The notes under the pieces: model-generated
The model's database searches: none
Seen by the model: only the letters and a program-made list of their open reading frames with translations
What the model was told of the DNA's origin: nothing
Assembly: GCF_019200975.1 (NCBI RefSeq)
Contig: NZ_JAHTMR010000009.1
Coordinates: forward strand, 62,001-126,000
Direction: 5' to 3'
DNA from: Pseudomonas sp. PD9R
GTDB lineage: Bacteria; Pseudomonadota; Gammaproteobacteria; Pseudomonadales; Pseudomonadaceae
DNA length: 64,000 bases
Part shown: positions 24,255 through 32,745 of the stretch, piece after piece
How positions within the stretch are numbered: position 1 is the stretch's first letter
How the letters are laid out: the number at the start of each line of letters is the position of its first letter
Made by a program: the position numbers and the translations under genes

Positions 24255-25580
24255 TCAGTGGAACTGTTCTTCTTCGGTCGAGCCGGTCAGCGCGGTCACC
24301 GAAGACGAGCCACCTTGAATCACAGTGGTCATGTCGTCGAAGTAGCCGGTGCCCACTTCCTGCTGGTGAGCCACGAAGGTGTAGCCCTTGGAGGCGTCAG
24401 CGAATTCCTGCTCTTGCAGCTTTACGTAGGCAGTCATGTCGTTGCGGGCGTAGTCGTGCGCCAGGTTGAACATGCTGTGCCACATGTTGTGAATGCCGGC
24501 CAGGGTGATGAACTGGTGCTTGTAACCCATGGCGGACAATTCGCGCTGGAACTTGGCGATGGTCGCGTCGTCCAGGTTCTTCTTCCAGTTGAAGGAAGGC
24601 GAGCAGTTGTACGACAGCAGTTGGTCCGGGTATTCCTTTTTGATCGCTTCAGCGAAGCGACGAGCCTCGTCCAGATCCGGCTTGGCGGTTTCGCACCAGA
24701 TCAGGTCGGCGTACGGCGCGTAAGCCAGGCCGCGAGCGATAGCCTGGTCCAGGCCAGCGCGCACTTTGTAGAAGCCTTCCTGGGTACGTTCGCCAGTCAC
24801 GAATGGCTGGTCGTACGGATCGCAGTCGGAAGTCAGCAAGTCAGCCGCGTTAGCGTCGGTACGGGCCAGAATGATGGTCGGCGTACCGGCAACGTCAGCC
24901 GCCAGACGAGCAGCGGTCAGCTTTTGTACGGCTTCCTGAGTAGGAACAAGTACCTTGCCGCCCATGTGGCCGCATTTTTTCACGGAAGCCAGTTGGTCTT
25001 CGAAGTGAACGCCGGCGGCGCCTGCTTCGATCATGCTCTTCATCAGTTCGTAGGCGTTCAATACACCGCCGAAACCGGCTTCAGCGTCAGCCACGATTGG
25101 CGCGAAGTAGTCGATGTAGCCTTCGTCGCCTGGGTTCTTGCCGGCTTTCCACTGGATCTGGTCGGCACGACGGAACGAGTTGTTGATGCGCTTGACCACG
25201 GTTGGAACCGAGTCCACCGGGTACAGCGACTGGTCCGGGTACATCGATTCGGCGGAGTTGTTGTCCGCAGCCACTTGCCAGCCCGACAGGTAGATCGCCT
25301 GGATACCGGCTTTGACTTGTTGCACAGCCTGGCCGCCGGTCAGGGCGCCCATGCAGTTGACGAAATCTTTATCAGGACGGAAGGACGGCTTGGCACCCTG
25401 GGTAACCAGGTTCCACAGTTTCTCGGCGCCCAATTTTGCAAAGGTGTGCTCTGGTTGAACCGAGCCACGCAGACGGACGACGTCAGCAGCGGAGTAAGCG
25501 CGTGTCACGCCTTTCCAGCGCGGGTTTTCAGCCCAGTCTTTTTCGAGGGCTGCAATTTGCTGTTCGCGTGTCAGTGCCAT
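24255..25580 (-). CDS. aceA: isocitrate lyase
   Basis: Cleaves isocitrate to succinate and glyoxylate, the first step of the glyoxylate shunt, used for growth on acetate and fatty acids. The 441-residue protein is of the E. coli-like length, unlike the longer 531-residue enzyme I recall for P. aeruginosa. The catalytic signature KKCGHMGGK is at about 201-209, with C203 as the active-site base, and SVPTVVKRINNSF is also typical. It is a single-gene unit with its own terminator. It lies about 7 kb from the two isocitrate dehydrogenases that compete for the same substrate. Confidence 0.97.
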   Translation of the reverse strand: MALTREQQIAALEKDWAENPRWKGVTRAYSAADVVRLRGSVQPEHTFAKLGAEKLWNLVTQGAKPSFRPDKDFVNCMGALTGGQAVQQVKAGIQAIYLSGWQVAADNNSAESMYPDQSLYPVDSVPTVVKRINNSFRRADQIQWKAGKNPGDEGYIDYFAPIVADAEAGFGGVLNAYELMKSMIEAGAAGVHFEDQLASVKKCGHMGGKVLVPTQEAVQKLTAARLAADVAGTPTIILARTDANAADLLTSDCDPYDQPFVTGERTQEGFYKVRAGLDQAIARGLAYAPYADLIWCETAKPDLDEARRFAEAIKKEYPDQLLSYNCSPSFNWKKNLDDATIAKFQRELSAMGYKHQFITLAGIHNMWHSMFNLAHDYARNDMTAYVKLQEQEFADASKGYTFVAHQQEVGTGYFDDMTTVIQGGSSSVTALTGSTEEEQFH

Positions 25581-25990
25581 GGGAGATAAACCTCGTCGCG
25601 TCTTTATGAAAAGTTGTTCTGCGGTGGAAAATTCCTGCGCTCGCTGACCAGAAGCTTAGGTGGTCAAGTCGGGTTCGGCGGGGATGGCGACGGGATGAAC
25701 GATGAGCTCGAGGGGAAGTGAGCAGGTAAAGGCAAACTGCGGGCGCATTCGGGCGTCGTGGGCCTTGGTACGAACATCAGTGTGGTGCCGGGTTACCTAA
25801 TTACGCTTCCGTCCCTCGGGACAACTTCGTTCCAGTCGGCAACCTCGTCAAACACACCTTGTGGGCGGTACAGACACGAATCGGCTTGCGGGGATAAGTG
25901 GCAAGCGGCGACTCGAAGGCCCTTGCCAGGGCCTCTGATTAGCGGGAGCGAGGCCATCATGCCTTCGCTTTTTTGGCTCGTCAAACGTTT

Positions 25991-26016
25991 TGTAGTGCTT
26001 TTTTTAGAGCACTACA
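25991..26016. promoter_or_regulatory. inverted repeat upstream of aceA
   Basis: TGTAGTGC and GCACTACA form a perfect 8-bp stem around a T-rich 10-base loop. It lies between aceA and the stop of the gene upstream and is not followed by a T-run on either strand, so it may be an operator or mRNA structure rather than a terminator. Nothing else in the 25581-26056 gap could be interpreted. Confidence 0.35.
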
Positions 26017-26056
26017 TCTTTGGTCTAATACGACTTGCCAGTCAGTTTTCGGTGCC

Positions 26057-26818
26057 TTAGTCCAGAGTGTCGACTTTCACCCGCAGAGTCATGTCATCCC
26101 TGCCCTGGGTCGAGTAGCTGCGGGTCAGGCCCTGTTTGTCGGCTTGTGTCTGGCTGTTTACGCCGGCCAGCAGAATCCACTCGCCCAAGCGTCCCGTGAC
26201 AGTTGTGTCGGTGCTTTGCACGTTCACTACATCGGGACGTTCCTGGCTCATGCGGTCACGGTTGGTACTGATTGCCAGGTGAACGATGTCGCCGGTGACC
26301 GTCGCGGTGACGTAAAAACCCTGAGTAACGTTGCGATATTCGGTCTGGCTGCGCAGGTCGCCGTAGGAATCCGTCTGGCTGCTGGTGAGCGGTACGCTCT
26401 GGCCGACCTGGATCAGTGCCGGTGCGCCTTCGCTGGCCTGGACTTGCTGAATGCCGCCATCACGGCTTGCGGTGCTGCGGTTGATGATGCGGGTCTGGCT
26501 AGGCTTGGTGCCGTTCACCGAGTAACCCTGGTCACCCTGGAAGTTGTTTTCGTTGGTGTCGACGGTGATCAGCAGGCGTTTTGGCGCCGTATCGAGTTGG
26601 GCTAACAGGGTCTTAAGTTCGTCGATTTTGCGTTGATCGGCGTTGACGATGAGCTGATTTCCGTAAGCGCTGACCTGACCGTCCTTGCCGATGAAGTCCT
26701 GCGCAACTGGCAACAGGTCGGCGCTGGTGTGGTAGTTCAGAGGCACGATTTCGGTGGCTGCCATGACCGAAAAGCTGCAGGTCACCAGCAGCGTGGTGAG
26801 CAGGGTGCGTAGGGACAT
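26057..26818 (-). CDS. exported protein resembling a short secretin N-domain protein
   Basis: A 253-residue protein with a signal peptide (MSLRTLLTTLLVTCSFSVMA). The mature N-terminus (about residues 25-80) has the beta-alpha-beta pattern of secretin N0/N1 domains: IVPLNYHTSADLLPVAQDF, then NADQRKIDELKTLLAQLDT. A glycine- and serine-rich beta part follows (GQSVPLTSSQTDSYG, then VTATVTGDIVHLAIST), as in the start of secretin barrels, but the protein is too short to form a full secretin and no secretion genes are adjacent. The start at 26818 fits GGAG nine bases upstream. Function unknown. Confidence 0.75.
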   Translation of the reverse strand: MSLRTLLTTLLVTCSFSVMAATEIVPLNYHTSADLLPVAQDFIGKDGQVSAYGNQLIVNADQRKIDELKTLLAQLDTAPKRLLITVDTNENNFQGDQGYSVNGTKPSQTRIINRSTASRDGGIQQVQASEGAPALIQVGQSVPLTSSQTDSYGDLRSQTEYRNVTQGFYVTATVTGDIVHLAISTNRDRMSQERPDVVNVQSTDTTVTGRLGEWILLAGVNSQTQADKQGLTRSYSTQGRDDMTLRVKVDTLD

Positions 26819-26847
26819 ATCCGTTATCTCCGCCAATTAAATAGCCC

Positions 26848-26879
26848 GTAGGAGCTGCCGAAGGCTGCGATCTTTTGAT
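26848..26879 (+). repeat. single REP, GTAGGAGCTGCCG family
   Basis: One unpaired copy (GTAGGAGCTGCCGAAGG...GATCTTTTGAT) immediately upstream of the N0-like gene. No inverted partner is seen within 100 bp. Confidence 0.8.
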
Positions 26880-26948
26880 CTTGCCCTTTGATTTATCGAT
26901 AGTGCCAGTTTGTCGGCCCGGGGTGGGGCAAGTTGAATGCTAGACAGC

Positions 26949-26984
26949 AAAACGCCCCGGCATCCGAAAATGACGGGGCGTTTT
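26949..26984 (-). terminator. bidirectional terminator downstream of the roxA-GNAT pair
   Basis: AAAACGCCCC and GGGGCGTTTT flank a 16-base loop. On the minus strand it ends transcripts coming from the acetyltransferase, after a REP doublet. Confidence 0.82.
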
Positions 26985-27005
26985 GTGGTGTGATCGAAGA
27001 ACTAT

Positions 27006-27098
27006 TGTGGCGAGGGAGCTTGCTCCCGCTGGGGCGCGAAGCGGCCCTGAATTTATTGGGCTGCTTCGCTACCCAGCGGGGGCAAGCCCCCTCGCCAC
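27006..27098. repeat. REP doublet, GTGGCGAGGGAGCTTGCTCCC family
   Basis: Inverted copies GTGGCGAGGGAGCTTGCTCC...CGCTGGG and CCCAGCGGGGGCAAGCCCCC, a different REP family from the others here. It lies between the acetyltransferase stop and the terminator. Confidence 0.82.
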
Positions 27099-27103
27099 TG
27101 GGT

Positions 27104-27529
27104 CTAAGCCGACTCGCGCACCATGTCCACATGCGGAATCCCTGCTTCGAGGAATTCGCTACTGACCACGGTAAAGCCCAGGCGCTCATAGAACGCCGTG
27201 GCTTGTACCTGAGCGCTGAGCATCTGCTGCTTCAGCCCACGCTTCTCGGCTTCACCGATCACTGCTTGCATCAGCGAATCGCCAACTTTCAAACCGCGCC
27301 AATCCTTGAGCACCGAGACCCGGCCGACGTGGCCGTCAGGCAGCAGGCGGGCAGTGCCAACCGGAAAGTCACCTTCGAGGGCGAGGAAGTGCACGGCGCC
27401 TTGGTCGTCGGCATCCCATTCCAGTTCTGGTGGAACGGACTGCTCGGCGACGAACACCGCTTCACGAATGCGCCGGATCTCGGCGTTGTCCTTTTGCCAG
27501 TCTGCGACACGTACGTGAATTTTATTCAT
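27104..27529 (-). CDS. GNAT family N-acetyltransferase
   Basis: A 141-residue single-domain GNAT protein. The acetyl-CoA binding region lies around GRVSVLKDWRGLKVGDSLMQ, and the C-terminal QVQATAFYERLGFTVVSSEFLEAGIPH is typical of ElaA/YjdJ-like members. ATG 27529 overlaps the end of the roxA frame by 8 bases, so the two are probably co-translated. The substrate is unknown. Confidence 0.88.
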   Translation of the reverse strand: MNKIHVRVADWQKDNAEIRRIREAVFVAEQSVPPELEWDADDQGAVHFLALEGDFPVGTARLLPDGHVGRVSVLKDWRGLKVGDSLMQAVIGEAEKRGLKQQMLSAQVQATAFYERLGFTVVSSEFLEAGIPHVDMVRESA

Positions 27530-28694
27530 CGTCGGCGAACCCCAGGCTACCTTGCTTGACCAGTTCACACAGCAGGCCGCTGCCGTCTTCGTCGGTCAAC
27601 CAGTCGCCAAGATTGTCGAGATGCAGGGCATCGGCGGCACAGATCATTTTCAGCAGCTCGCGCAGTTTGCCTGGCAGATAGCGGCTCTGGCCGCTGGCGA
27701 ACAGCAGCAGGTCGTCATCGACTTCCGACCAGGCGAGGCGGGCGCTCGGGTTGCGAATCAAGATCGCACCTTGCTCCAGCGCGCTGATGACCTCGTTTTC
27801 TTCGAGGTCTTCGGGGCCAGCCACCAGTTCCGGGTAGCGCGGCTCGGTCATGAACTGGCCGAACCAGGTCAGCAGCAGGCGCTCGTCGCTCATGTGCTCG
27901 GCCAGCAGGGCTTTCAAGCGATCAAGGGCGTCGTGCTGGATCTGATGAGGATCAGCCGCGGGCAGGGCGTCGGCGTCGGTGTAGCGCTCTTCATCTGTCA
28001 GGAATTGGCTGAGGAAGTCGGTGAAGTGGGTCAGCACTTCAGCGGCGCTTGGTGCACGGAAACCGACGGAGTAGGTCATGCAGTCATCGACTGCTACACC
28101 GCAGTGGGCCAGGCGCGGCGGCAGGTAGAGCATGTCGCCCGGTTCCAGGATCCACTCGTCGGTCGCTTCGAAATCGGCAAGGATCCGCAGGTCCGCGTGT
28201 GGCAGCAGCGGGCTTTCGGAGTTGCACATCTGGCCGATCTTCCAGTTGCGCTTGCCGTGGCCTTGCAGCAGGAACACGTCGTAGTTGTCGAAGTGAGGGC
28301 CGACGCTGCCACCCGGTGCGGCGAAGCTGATCATCACATCGTCGACGCGCCAGCTCGGCAGGAAGCGGAAATTTTCCAGCAGCTCGCTGACTTCCGGCAC
28401 GAACTGGTCAACGGCCTGCACCAGCAGGGTCCACTCGCGCTCCGGCAATTTGCTGAATTCGTCCTCGGCGAATGGGCCGCGACGCAATTCCCAAGGGCGC
28501 TCGCCGTGCTCGATCACCAGGCGCGATTCGACTTCTTCTTCCAGCGCCAGGCCGGCCAGTTCGTCGGCGTCGATCGGGCTTTCGAAGTCAGGGATGGCCT
28601 GGCGGATCAGCAGTGGTTTTTTCTGCCAGTAGTCGCGCAGGAATTCCCGTGCCGTGATGCCGCCCAGAAGTTGAAGAGGAATGTCAGGATTCAT
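27522..28694 (-). CDS. roxA: cupin (JmjC-type) ribosomal protein oxygenase, RoxA/YcfD-like
   Basis: 2-Oxoglutarate/Fe(II) oxygenase of 390 residues. The E. coli homologue hydroxylates an arginine of ribosomal protein L16. The facial triad is visible as H134 and D136 in GPHFDNYDVF and H197 in PRLAHCG. The winged-helix C-terminal region of this family occupies the last ~120 residues. The start MNPDIPLQLLGG was chosen over an upstream in-frame ATG on the basis of family resemblance. It overlaps the acetyltransferase gene downstream. Confidence 0.9.
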   Translation of the reverse strand: MNPDIPLQLLGGITAREFLRDYWQKKPLLIRQAIPDFESPIDADELAGLALEEEVESRLVIEHGERPWELRRGPFAEDEFSKLPEREWTLLVQAVDQFVPEVSELLENFRFLPSWRVDDVMISFAAPGGSVGPHFDNYDVFLLQGHGKRNWKIGQMCNSESPLLPHADLRILADFEATDEWILEPGDMLYLPPRLAHCGVAVDDCMTYSVGFRAPSAAEVLTHFTDFLSQFLTDEERYTDADALPAADPHQIQHDALDRLKALLAEHMSDERLLLTWFGQFMTEPRYPELVAGPEDLEENEVISALEQGAILIRNPSARLAWSEVDDDLLLFASGQSRYLPGKLRELLKMICAADALHLDNLGDWLTDEDGSGLLCELVKQGSLGFADDE

Positions 28695-28735
28695 GTGTAA
28701 CCTATTGAAAAAATGCACTTTTCAGACGGGAATAA

Positions 28736-28760
28736 AAACGCCCGGCGCTGCCGGGCGTCT
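28736..28760 (-). terminator. terminator of purB
   Basis: Minus-strand stem CGCCCGGC / GCCGGGCG followed by TTTTTATT, about 20 bases after the purB stop. Confidence 0.9.
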
Positions 28761-28780
28761 TAAAAGGGTCAAGCGGTCGA

Positions 28781-30151
28781 TCAGATGCGTTTGGCTTGAG
28801 CTACAGCGTTGCCGATGTAGTTCGCCGGGGTGAGCAATTTCAGCTCGGCCTTGGCGGCGGCTGGCATGTCCAGGCCGTCGATGAAAGTCTGCAACGCTTC
28901 AGGGCTGATGCCCTTGCCGCGAGTCAATTCTTTCAGTTTTTCGTACGGGTTTTCGATGTTGTAGCGACGCATCACGGTCTGGATCGGCTCGGCCAATACT
29001 TCCCAGCACGCGTCGAGGTCGGCGGCAATTTTCTGCTCGTTGAGCTCAAGCTTGCTGATGCCTTTGAGGCTGGCTTCGTACGCGATCACGCTGTGGGCGA
29101 AGCCGACACCGAGGTTGCGCAGTACGGTGGAGTCGGTCAGGTCGCGCTGCCAGCGGGAGATTGGCAGTTTGCTCGCCAGGTGCTGGAACAGCGCGTTGGC
29201 GATACCCAGGTTGCCTTCGGAGTTTTCGAAGTCGATCGGGTTGACCTTGTGCGGCATGGTCGACGAGCCGATTTCGCCAGCGATGGTGCGCTGCTTGAAA
29301 TAACCCAGGGAGATGTAGCCCCAGATGTCGCGGTCGAAGTCGATCAGGATGGTGTTGAAACGGGCGATCGCGTCGAACAGCTCGGCAATGTAGTCGTGCG
29401 GTTCGATCTGCGTGGTGTACGGGTTGAAGCCAAGGCCCAGTTCGTCTTCGATGAAGGCGCGGGCGTTTTCTTCCCAGTCGATCTCAGGGTAGGCCGACAG
29501 GTGAGCGTTGTAGTTGCCGACAGCGCCGTTGATCTTGCCCAGCAGCGGAACGGCAGCGACTTGAGCGATCTGACGCTCCAGGCGGTAAACCACGTTCGCC
29601 AGCTCTTTGCCCAGGGTGGTCGGCGAAGCCGGTTGGCCGTGGGTGCGCGACAGCATCGGCACGCCGGCGAAACGGATGGCCAGTTCGCGGATGGCTTCGG
29701 CGGTCTGGCGCATCAGCGGCAGCATCACGTCATCACGGCCTTCGCGCAGCATCAGGGCGTGGGACAGGTTGTTGATGTCCTCGCTGGTGCAGGCAAAGTG
29801 GATGAACTCGCTGACTTTGGCCAGTTCCGGCAGCTTGGCCGCTTGCTCCTTGAGCAAGTATTCGATGGCTTTGACGTCGTGGTTGGTGGTGCGCTCGATC
29901 TCTTTGACGCGCTCGGCGTGCTCCAGAGCGAAGTTTTCTGCCAGCTCGTTCAAAACGGCGTTGGCTTCGGCGGAGAACGCCGGCACTTCGCTGATGGCAG
30001 GGTGAGCGGCCAGGCGCTGGAGCCAGCGCACTTCAACCAGAACGCGAGCACGGATCAGGCCGTACTCGCTGAAAATTGGGCGCAGGGCCTGGGTTTTGCC
30101 GGCGTAGCGGCCGTCAACAGGGGAAACCGCAGTGAGCGAAGAGAGCTGCAT
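28781..30151 (-). CDS. purB: adenylosuccinate lyase
   Basis: Acts twice in purine synthesis: it splits SAICAR to AICAR and adenylosuccinate to AMP, releasing fumarate each time. The protein has 456 residues. The superfamily signature is seen as GEIGSSTMPHKVNPIDFE, with the catalytic serine in its flexible loop. Start MQLSSLTAVSPVDGRY at 30151; the longer frame adds 25 residues with no family resemblance. It lies downstream of hflD-mnmA, the same neighbourhood as in E. coli. Confidence 0.97.
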   Translation of the reverse strand: MQLSSLTAVSPVDGRYAGKTQALRPIFSEYGLIRARVLVEVRWLQRLAAHPAISEVPAFSAEANAVLNELAENFALEHAERVKEIERTTNHDVKAIEYLLKEQAAKLPELAKVSEFIHFACTSEDINNLSHALMLREGRDDVMLPLMRQTAEAIRELAIRFAGVPMLSRTHGQPASPTTLGKELANVVYRLERQIAQVAAVPLLGKINGAVGNYNAHLSAYPEIDWEENARAFIEDELGLGFNPYTTQIEPHDYIAELFDAIARFNTILIDFDRDIWGYISLGYFKQRTIAGEIGSSTMPHKVNPIDFENSEGNLGIANALFQHLASKLPISRWQRDLTDSTVLRNLGVGFAHSVIAYEASLKGISKLELNEQKIAADLDACWEVLAEPIQTVMRRYNIENPYEKLKELTRGKGISPEALQTFIDGLDMPAAAKAELKLLTPANYIGNAVAQAKRI

Positions 30152-30275
30152 GGGGTGTTCTCGGACAGTCGGGCAACGAAATGGGGCGCGTATCATACAT
30201 GAAAAAATTCGCCGGTCCGTTGCCAACTGACCGGCGTATTACGCGTAACACGGTGTAAAGGTGTGTCGATGCTAC

Positions 30276-30899
30276 TTATTCGTTACGCATCAACGGGTAA
30301 AGCTCTTTAAGCAATTTGCGGCGGCTGACCACCAACTGCCAGCGATGCCCACCCAGCTGCCGCCACAGGCGTGCCGAACGTATACCGGCCAGCAATAGCG
30401 CGCGAATTTTAGAGGCGTTGCTTGGTTGCTGCAGGTTGCGCATGTCGCCGTGAACCTGGATGCGTTGGCGCAAGGTGCTCAGGGTGTCCTGATACAGTGC
30501 GCCACAGGCGGCAATCACGTTTTCGTGGGCCGGGCCGAAGTGCTCGACCTGCGACTGGATCTGCGGCAGGCGCTTGCCGATCACGTCCAGCATATCGCCA
30601 CGCTTGGCCAGTTGACGCTCAAGACCGAGCATGGCCAGCGCATAGCGCAGCGGCTCGCGCTGCAGGGCGCTCGGATCACGCTCCAGGGCACCAATCAAGG
30701 CGCGATAGCCTTCACGCAGATTGATGTCGTCGCCGCCGTAGACTTCCAGGGTGTCCTTGGGGTCGCGGATCAACAGGCTGCCGAGCATGCAAGTCAGGCC
30801 GGCCTCGTTGGTCTGGCCTGACTTGGCAATCTTGTCGACGAGCACGGCGGCGAGGAATACGCCGCCCAGTGCTGTCAGTTGCTCCTGGGTCGGGCTCAT
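30276..30899 (-). CDS. hflD: high frequency lysogenization protein HflD homologue
   Basis: A 207-residue, mostly helical, membrane-associated protein. In E. coli HflD binds phage lambda CII; its host role is unclear. It overlaps the mnmA stop by four bases, matching the conserved mnmA-hflD-purB order, which is the main support for the name together with overall resemblance. Confidence 0.9.
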   Translation of the reverse strand: MSPTQEQLTALGGVFLAAVLVDKIAKSGQTNEAGLTCMLGSLLIRDPKDTLEVYGGDDINLREGYRALIGALERDPSALQREPLRYALAMLGLERQLAKRGDMLDVIGKRLPQIQSQVEHFGPAHENVIAACGALYQDTLSTLRQRIQVHGDMRNLQQPSNASKIRALLLAGIRSARLWRQLGGHRWQLVVSRRKLLKELYPLMRNE

Positions 30900-32041
30900 T
30901 GGGCCTGGCCTTTGCTGGTGCTCTTACTCGTCCAGGGTTCTGCTACTTCGATCACGCCACCACCCAGGCACACTTCACCGTCGTAGAACACCACGGACTG
31001 GCCCGGAGTCACTGCACGTTGTGGATCATCGAAAGTCGCGCGGTAGCCGGTGGCGGTTTTTTCCAGGGTGCAGGGCTGGTCGCTCTGGCGATAACGGACC
31101 TTGGCGGTCAGCTTGCGCGGTTCGCTCAGGTCAATCGGGTTGACCCAGTAGATGTCCGAAGCGAGCAGGGCGCGGGAGAACAACCATGGATGGTCGTTGC
31201 CCTGGCCGACGATCAGCTCGTTGTGCTCCAGGTCCTTGATCAGCACGTACCACGGTTCTTCGCCGGCGTCTTTCAAACCGCCGATTCCCAGGCCCTGACG
31301 CTGGCCGATGGTGTGATACATCAAGCCGTGGTGACGGCCGATGACTTCACCTTCAGTGGTCTTGATCTCGCCCGGTTGGGCCGGCAGGTATTGCTTGAGG
31401 AAATCGCTGAAACGGCGTTCGCCGATAAAGCAGATCCCGGTGGAGTCCTTTTTCTTCGCGGTCGCCAGTTCGTATTTCTCGGCAATCGCGCGCACTTCCG
31501 GCTTTTCCAGTTCGCCGACCGGGAACAGGGTCTTGGCGATCTGTTCGCCGCCGACTGCGTGCAAGAAATAGCTCTGGTCCTTGTTGGCGTCCAGGCCCTT
31601 GAGCAGTTCGGTGCGGCCGTCGATGTCGCGGCGGCGCACGTAATGGCCGGTGGCGATCAGGTCGGCGCCGAGCACCATGGCATAGTCGAGGAACGCCTTG
31701 AACTTGATCTCGCGGTTGCACAGGATGTCCGGGTTCGGCGTACGGCCGGCCTTGTATTCGGCCAGGAAGTGCTCAAACACGTTGTCCCAGTACTCGGCGG
31801 CGAAGTTGGCGGTGTGCAGCTTGATGCCAATCTTGTCGCACACGGCCTGGGCGTCCGCCAGGTCGTCCATGGCGGTGCAATATTCAGTTCCATCGTCTTC
31901 TTCCCAGTTCTTCATGAACAGGCCTTCCACCTCATAACCCTGCTCGATTAGCAGGAGAGCGGAAACGGAAGAGTCCACGCCGCCGGACATGCCGACAATG
32001 ACGCGCTTCTTTTGTGTATCAGAAGGGGCTGGATCACGCAT
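30896..32041 (-). CDS. mnmA: tRNA-specific 2-thiouridylase MnmA
   Basis: Transfers sulfur to U34 of tRNA-Lys, -Glu and -Gln, receiving it from the Tus relay whose genes lie at 53-54.6 kb. The PP-loop SGGVDSS is at about 19-25 and the two catalytic cysteines are C108 (PDILCNREIKF) and C204 (STGICFIGERRF). The protein has 381 residues. No strong ribosome-binding site precedes ATG 32041, but the start fits family length. Confidence 0.96.
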   Translation of the reverse strand: MRDPAPSDTQKKRVIVGMSGGVDSSVSALLLIEQGYEVEGLFMKNWEEDDGTEYCTAMDDLADAQAVCDKIGIKLHTANFAAEYWDNVFEHFLAEYKAGRTPNPDILCNREIKFKAFLDYAMVLGADLIATGHYVRRRDIDGRTELLKGLDANKDQSYFLHAVGGEQIAKTLFPVGELEKPEVRAIAEKYELATAKKKDSTGICFIGERRFSDFLKQYLPAQPGEIKTTEGEVIGRHHGLMYHTIGQRQGLGIGGLKDAGEEPWYVLIKDLEHNELIVGQGNDHPWLFSRALLASDIYWVNPIDLSEPRKLTAKVRYRQSDQPCTLEKTATGYRATFDDPQRAVTPGQSVVFYDGEVCLGGGVIEVAEPWTSKSTSKGQAQ

Positions 32042-32100
32042 AGGGATTCAATGAGTGTCTTGAAAAAGGACGCGATTCTAACAGGCTGGAGCTCGCAAGG

Positions 32101-32547
32101 CTAAAGAGAAGGACGGATCAATTCGAGGTCGAAGTGAATCCCTGTCAGATAGTCGTCGATGCAGCGGATGATCAACTCGCTGCGCCAGTTGTCGCGCTGC
32201 TCGATTAATTCCTCGCGGGTCAGCCACTTGGCACCGACGATGCCGTCGTCCAGTTGGTAGTCCGGGTGGTGTTTCAAGGCTTTGGCAATGAAGCAGACCC
32301 GTTGGTAGGTCACGCCATTGCTAGGGGCAGTGTAGAGGTAAATGCCCAGTACGCCGGTCGGCTCGACGTCCCAGCCGGTTTCTTCGAGGGTTTCGCGGAT
32401 AGCCGCTTCGGTCAGGGTTTCGTCCGGGTCCAGGTGGCCCGCGGGTTGGTTGAGTACCGTTCGTCCACCTTTGAGTTCTTCGACCATCAGGAAGCGGCCG
32501 TTGTCTTCGACGATGGTGGCGACGGTGATGTGGGGTTTCCAGTCCAT
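32101..32547 (-). CDS. nudJ: Nudix hydrolase, NudJ-like phosphatase
   Basis: A 148-residue Nudix protein with the complete box at about residues 37-59 (GHLDPDETLTEAAIRETLEE then TGW). NudJ hydrolyses nucleoside tri- and diphosphates and HMP pyrophosphate in E. coli. It lies 59 bp upstream of mnmA on the same strand, the order also known from E. coli (nudJ-mnmA-hflD-purB). Confidence 0.9.
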   Translation of the reverse strand: MDWKPHITVATIVEDNGRFLMVEELKGGRTVLNQPAGHLDPDETLTEAAIRETLEETGWDVEPTGVLGIYLYTAPSNGVTYQRVCFIAKALKHHPDYQLDDGIVGAKWLTREELIEQRDNWRSELIIRCIDDYLTGIHFDLELIRPSL

Positions 32548-32586
32548 GAATCTTCCTCAATTTCCAAGGTGTAAATACGGTCAAAT

Positions 32587-32674
32587 GTAGGCGTGAGCCT
32601 GCTCGCGATAGCGCAAAGTCAGTCACCACAGTTGTTGAATGGTATACCGCTATCGCCAGCAGGCTCACTCCTAC
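32587..32674. repeat. REP doublet, GTAGGCGTGAGCCTGCTCGCGATA family
   Basis: GTAGGCGTGAGCCTGCTCGC and the inverse GCCAGCAGGCTCACTCCTAC bracket about 45 bases, between nudJ and the idh terminator. Confidence 0.85.
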
Positions 32675-32701
32675 AATTGAATTGTGTGGATCCTGAAAAC
32701 A

Positions 32702-32728
32702 GAAACCCCGGCACGTGGCCGGGGCTTC
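32702..32728 (-). terminator. terminator of the monomeric isocitrate dehydrogenase gene
   Basis: Minus-strand stem CCCCGGC / GCCGGGG followed by TTTCTGTTTTC, just after the idh stop. Confidence 0.8.
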
Positions 32729-32745
32729 TTTGCTTCCTTACAACC

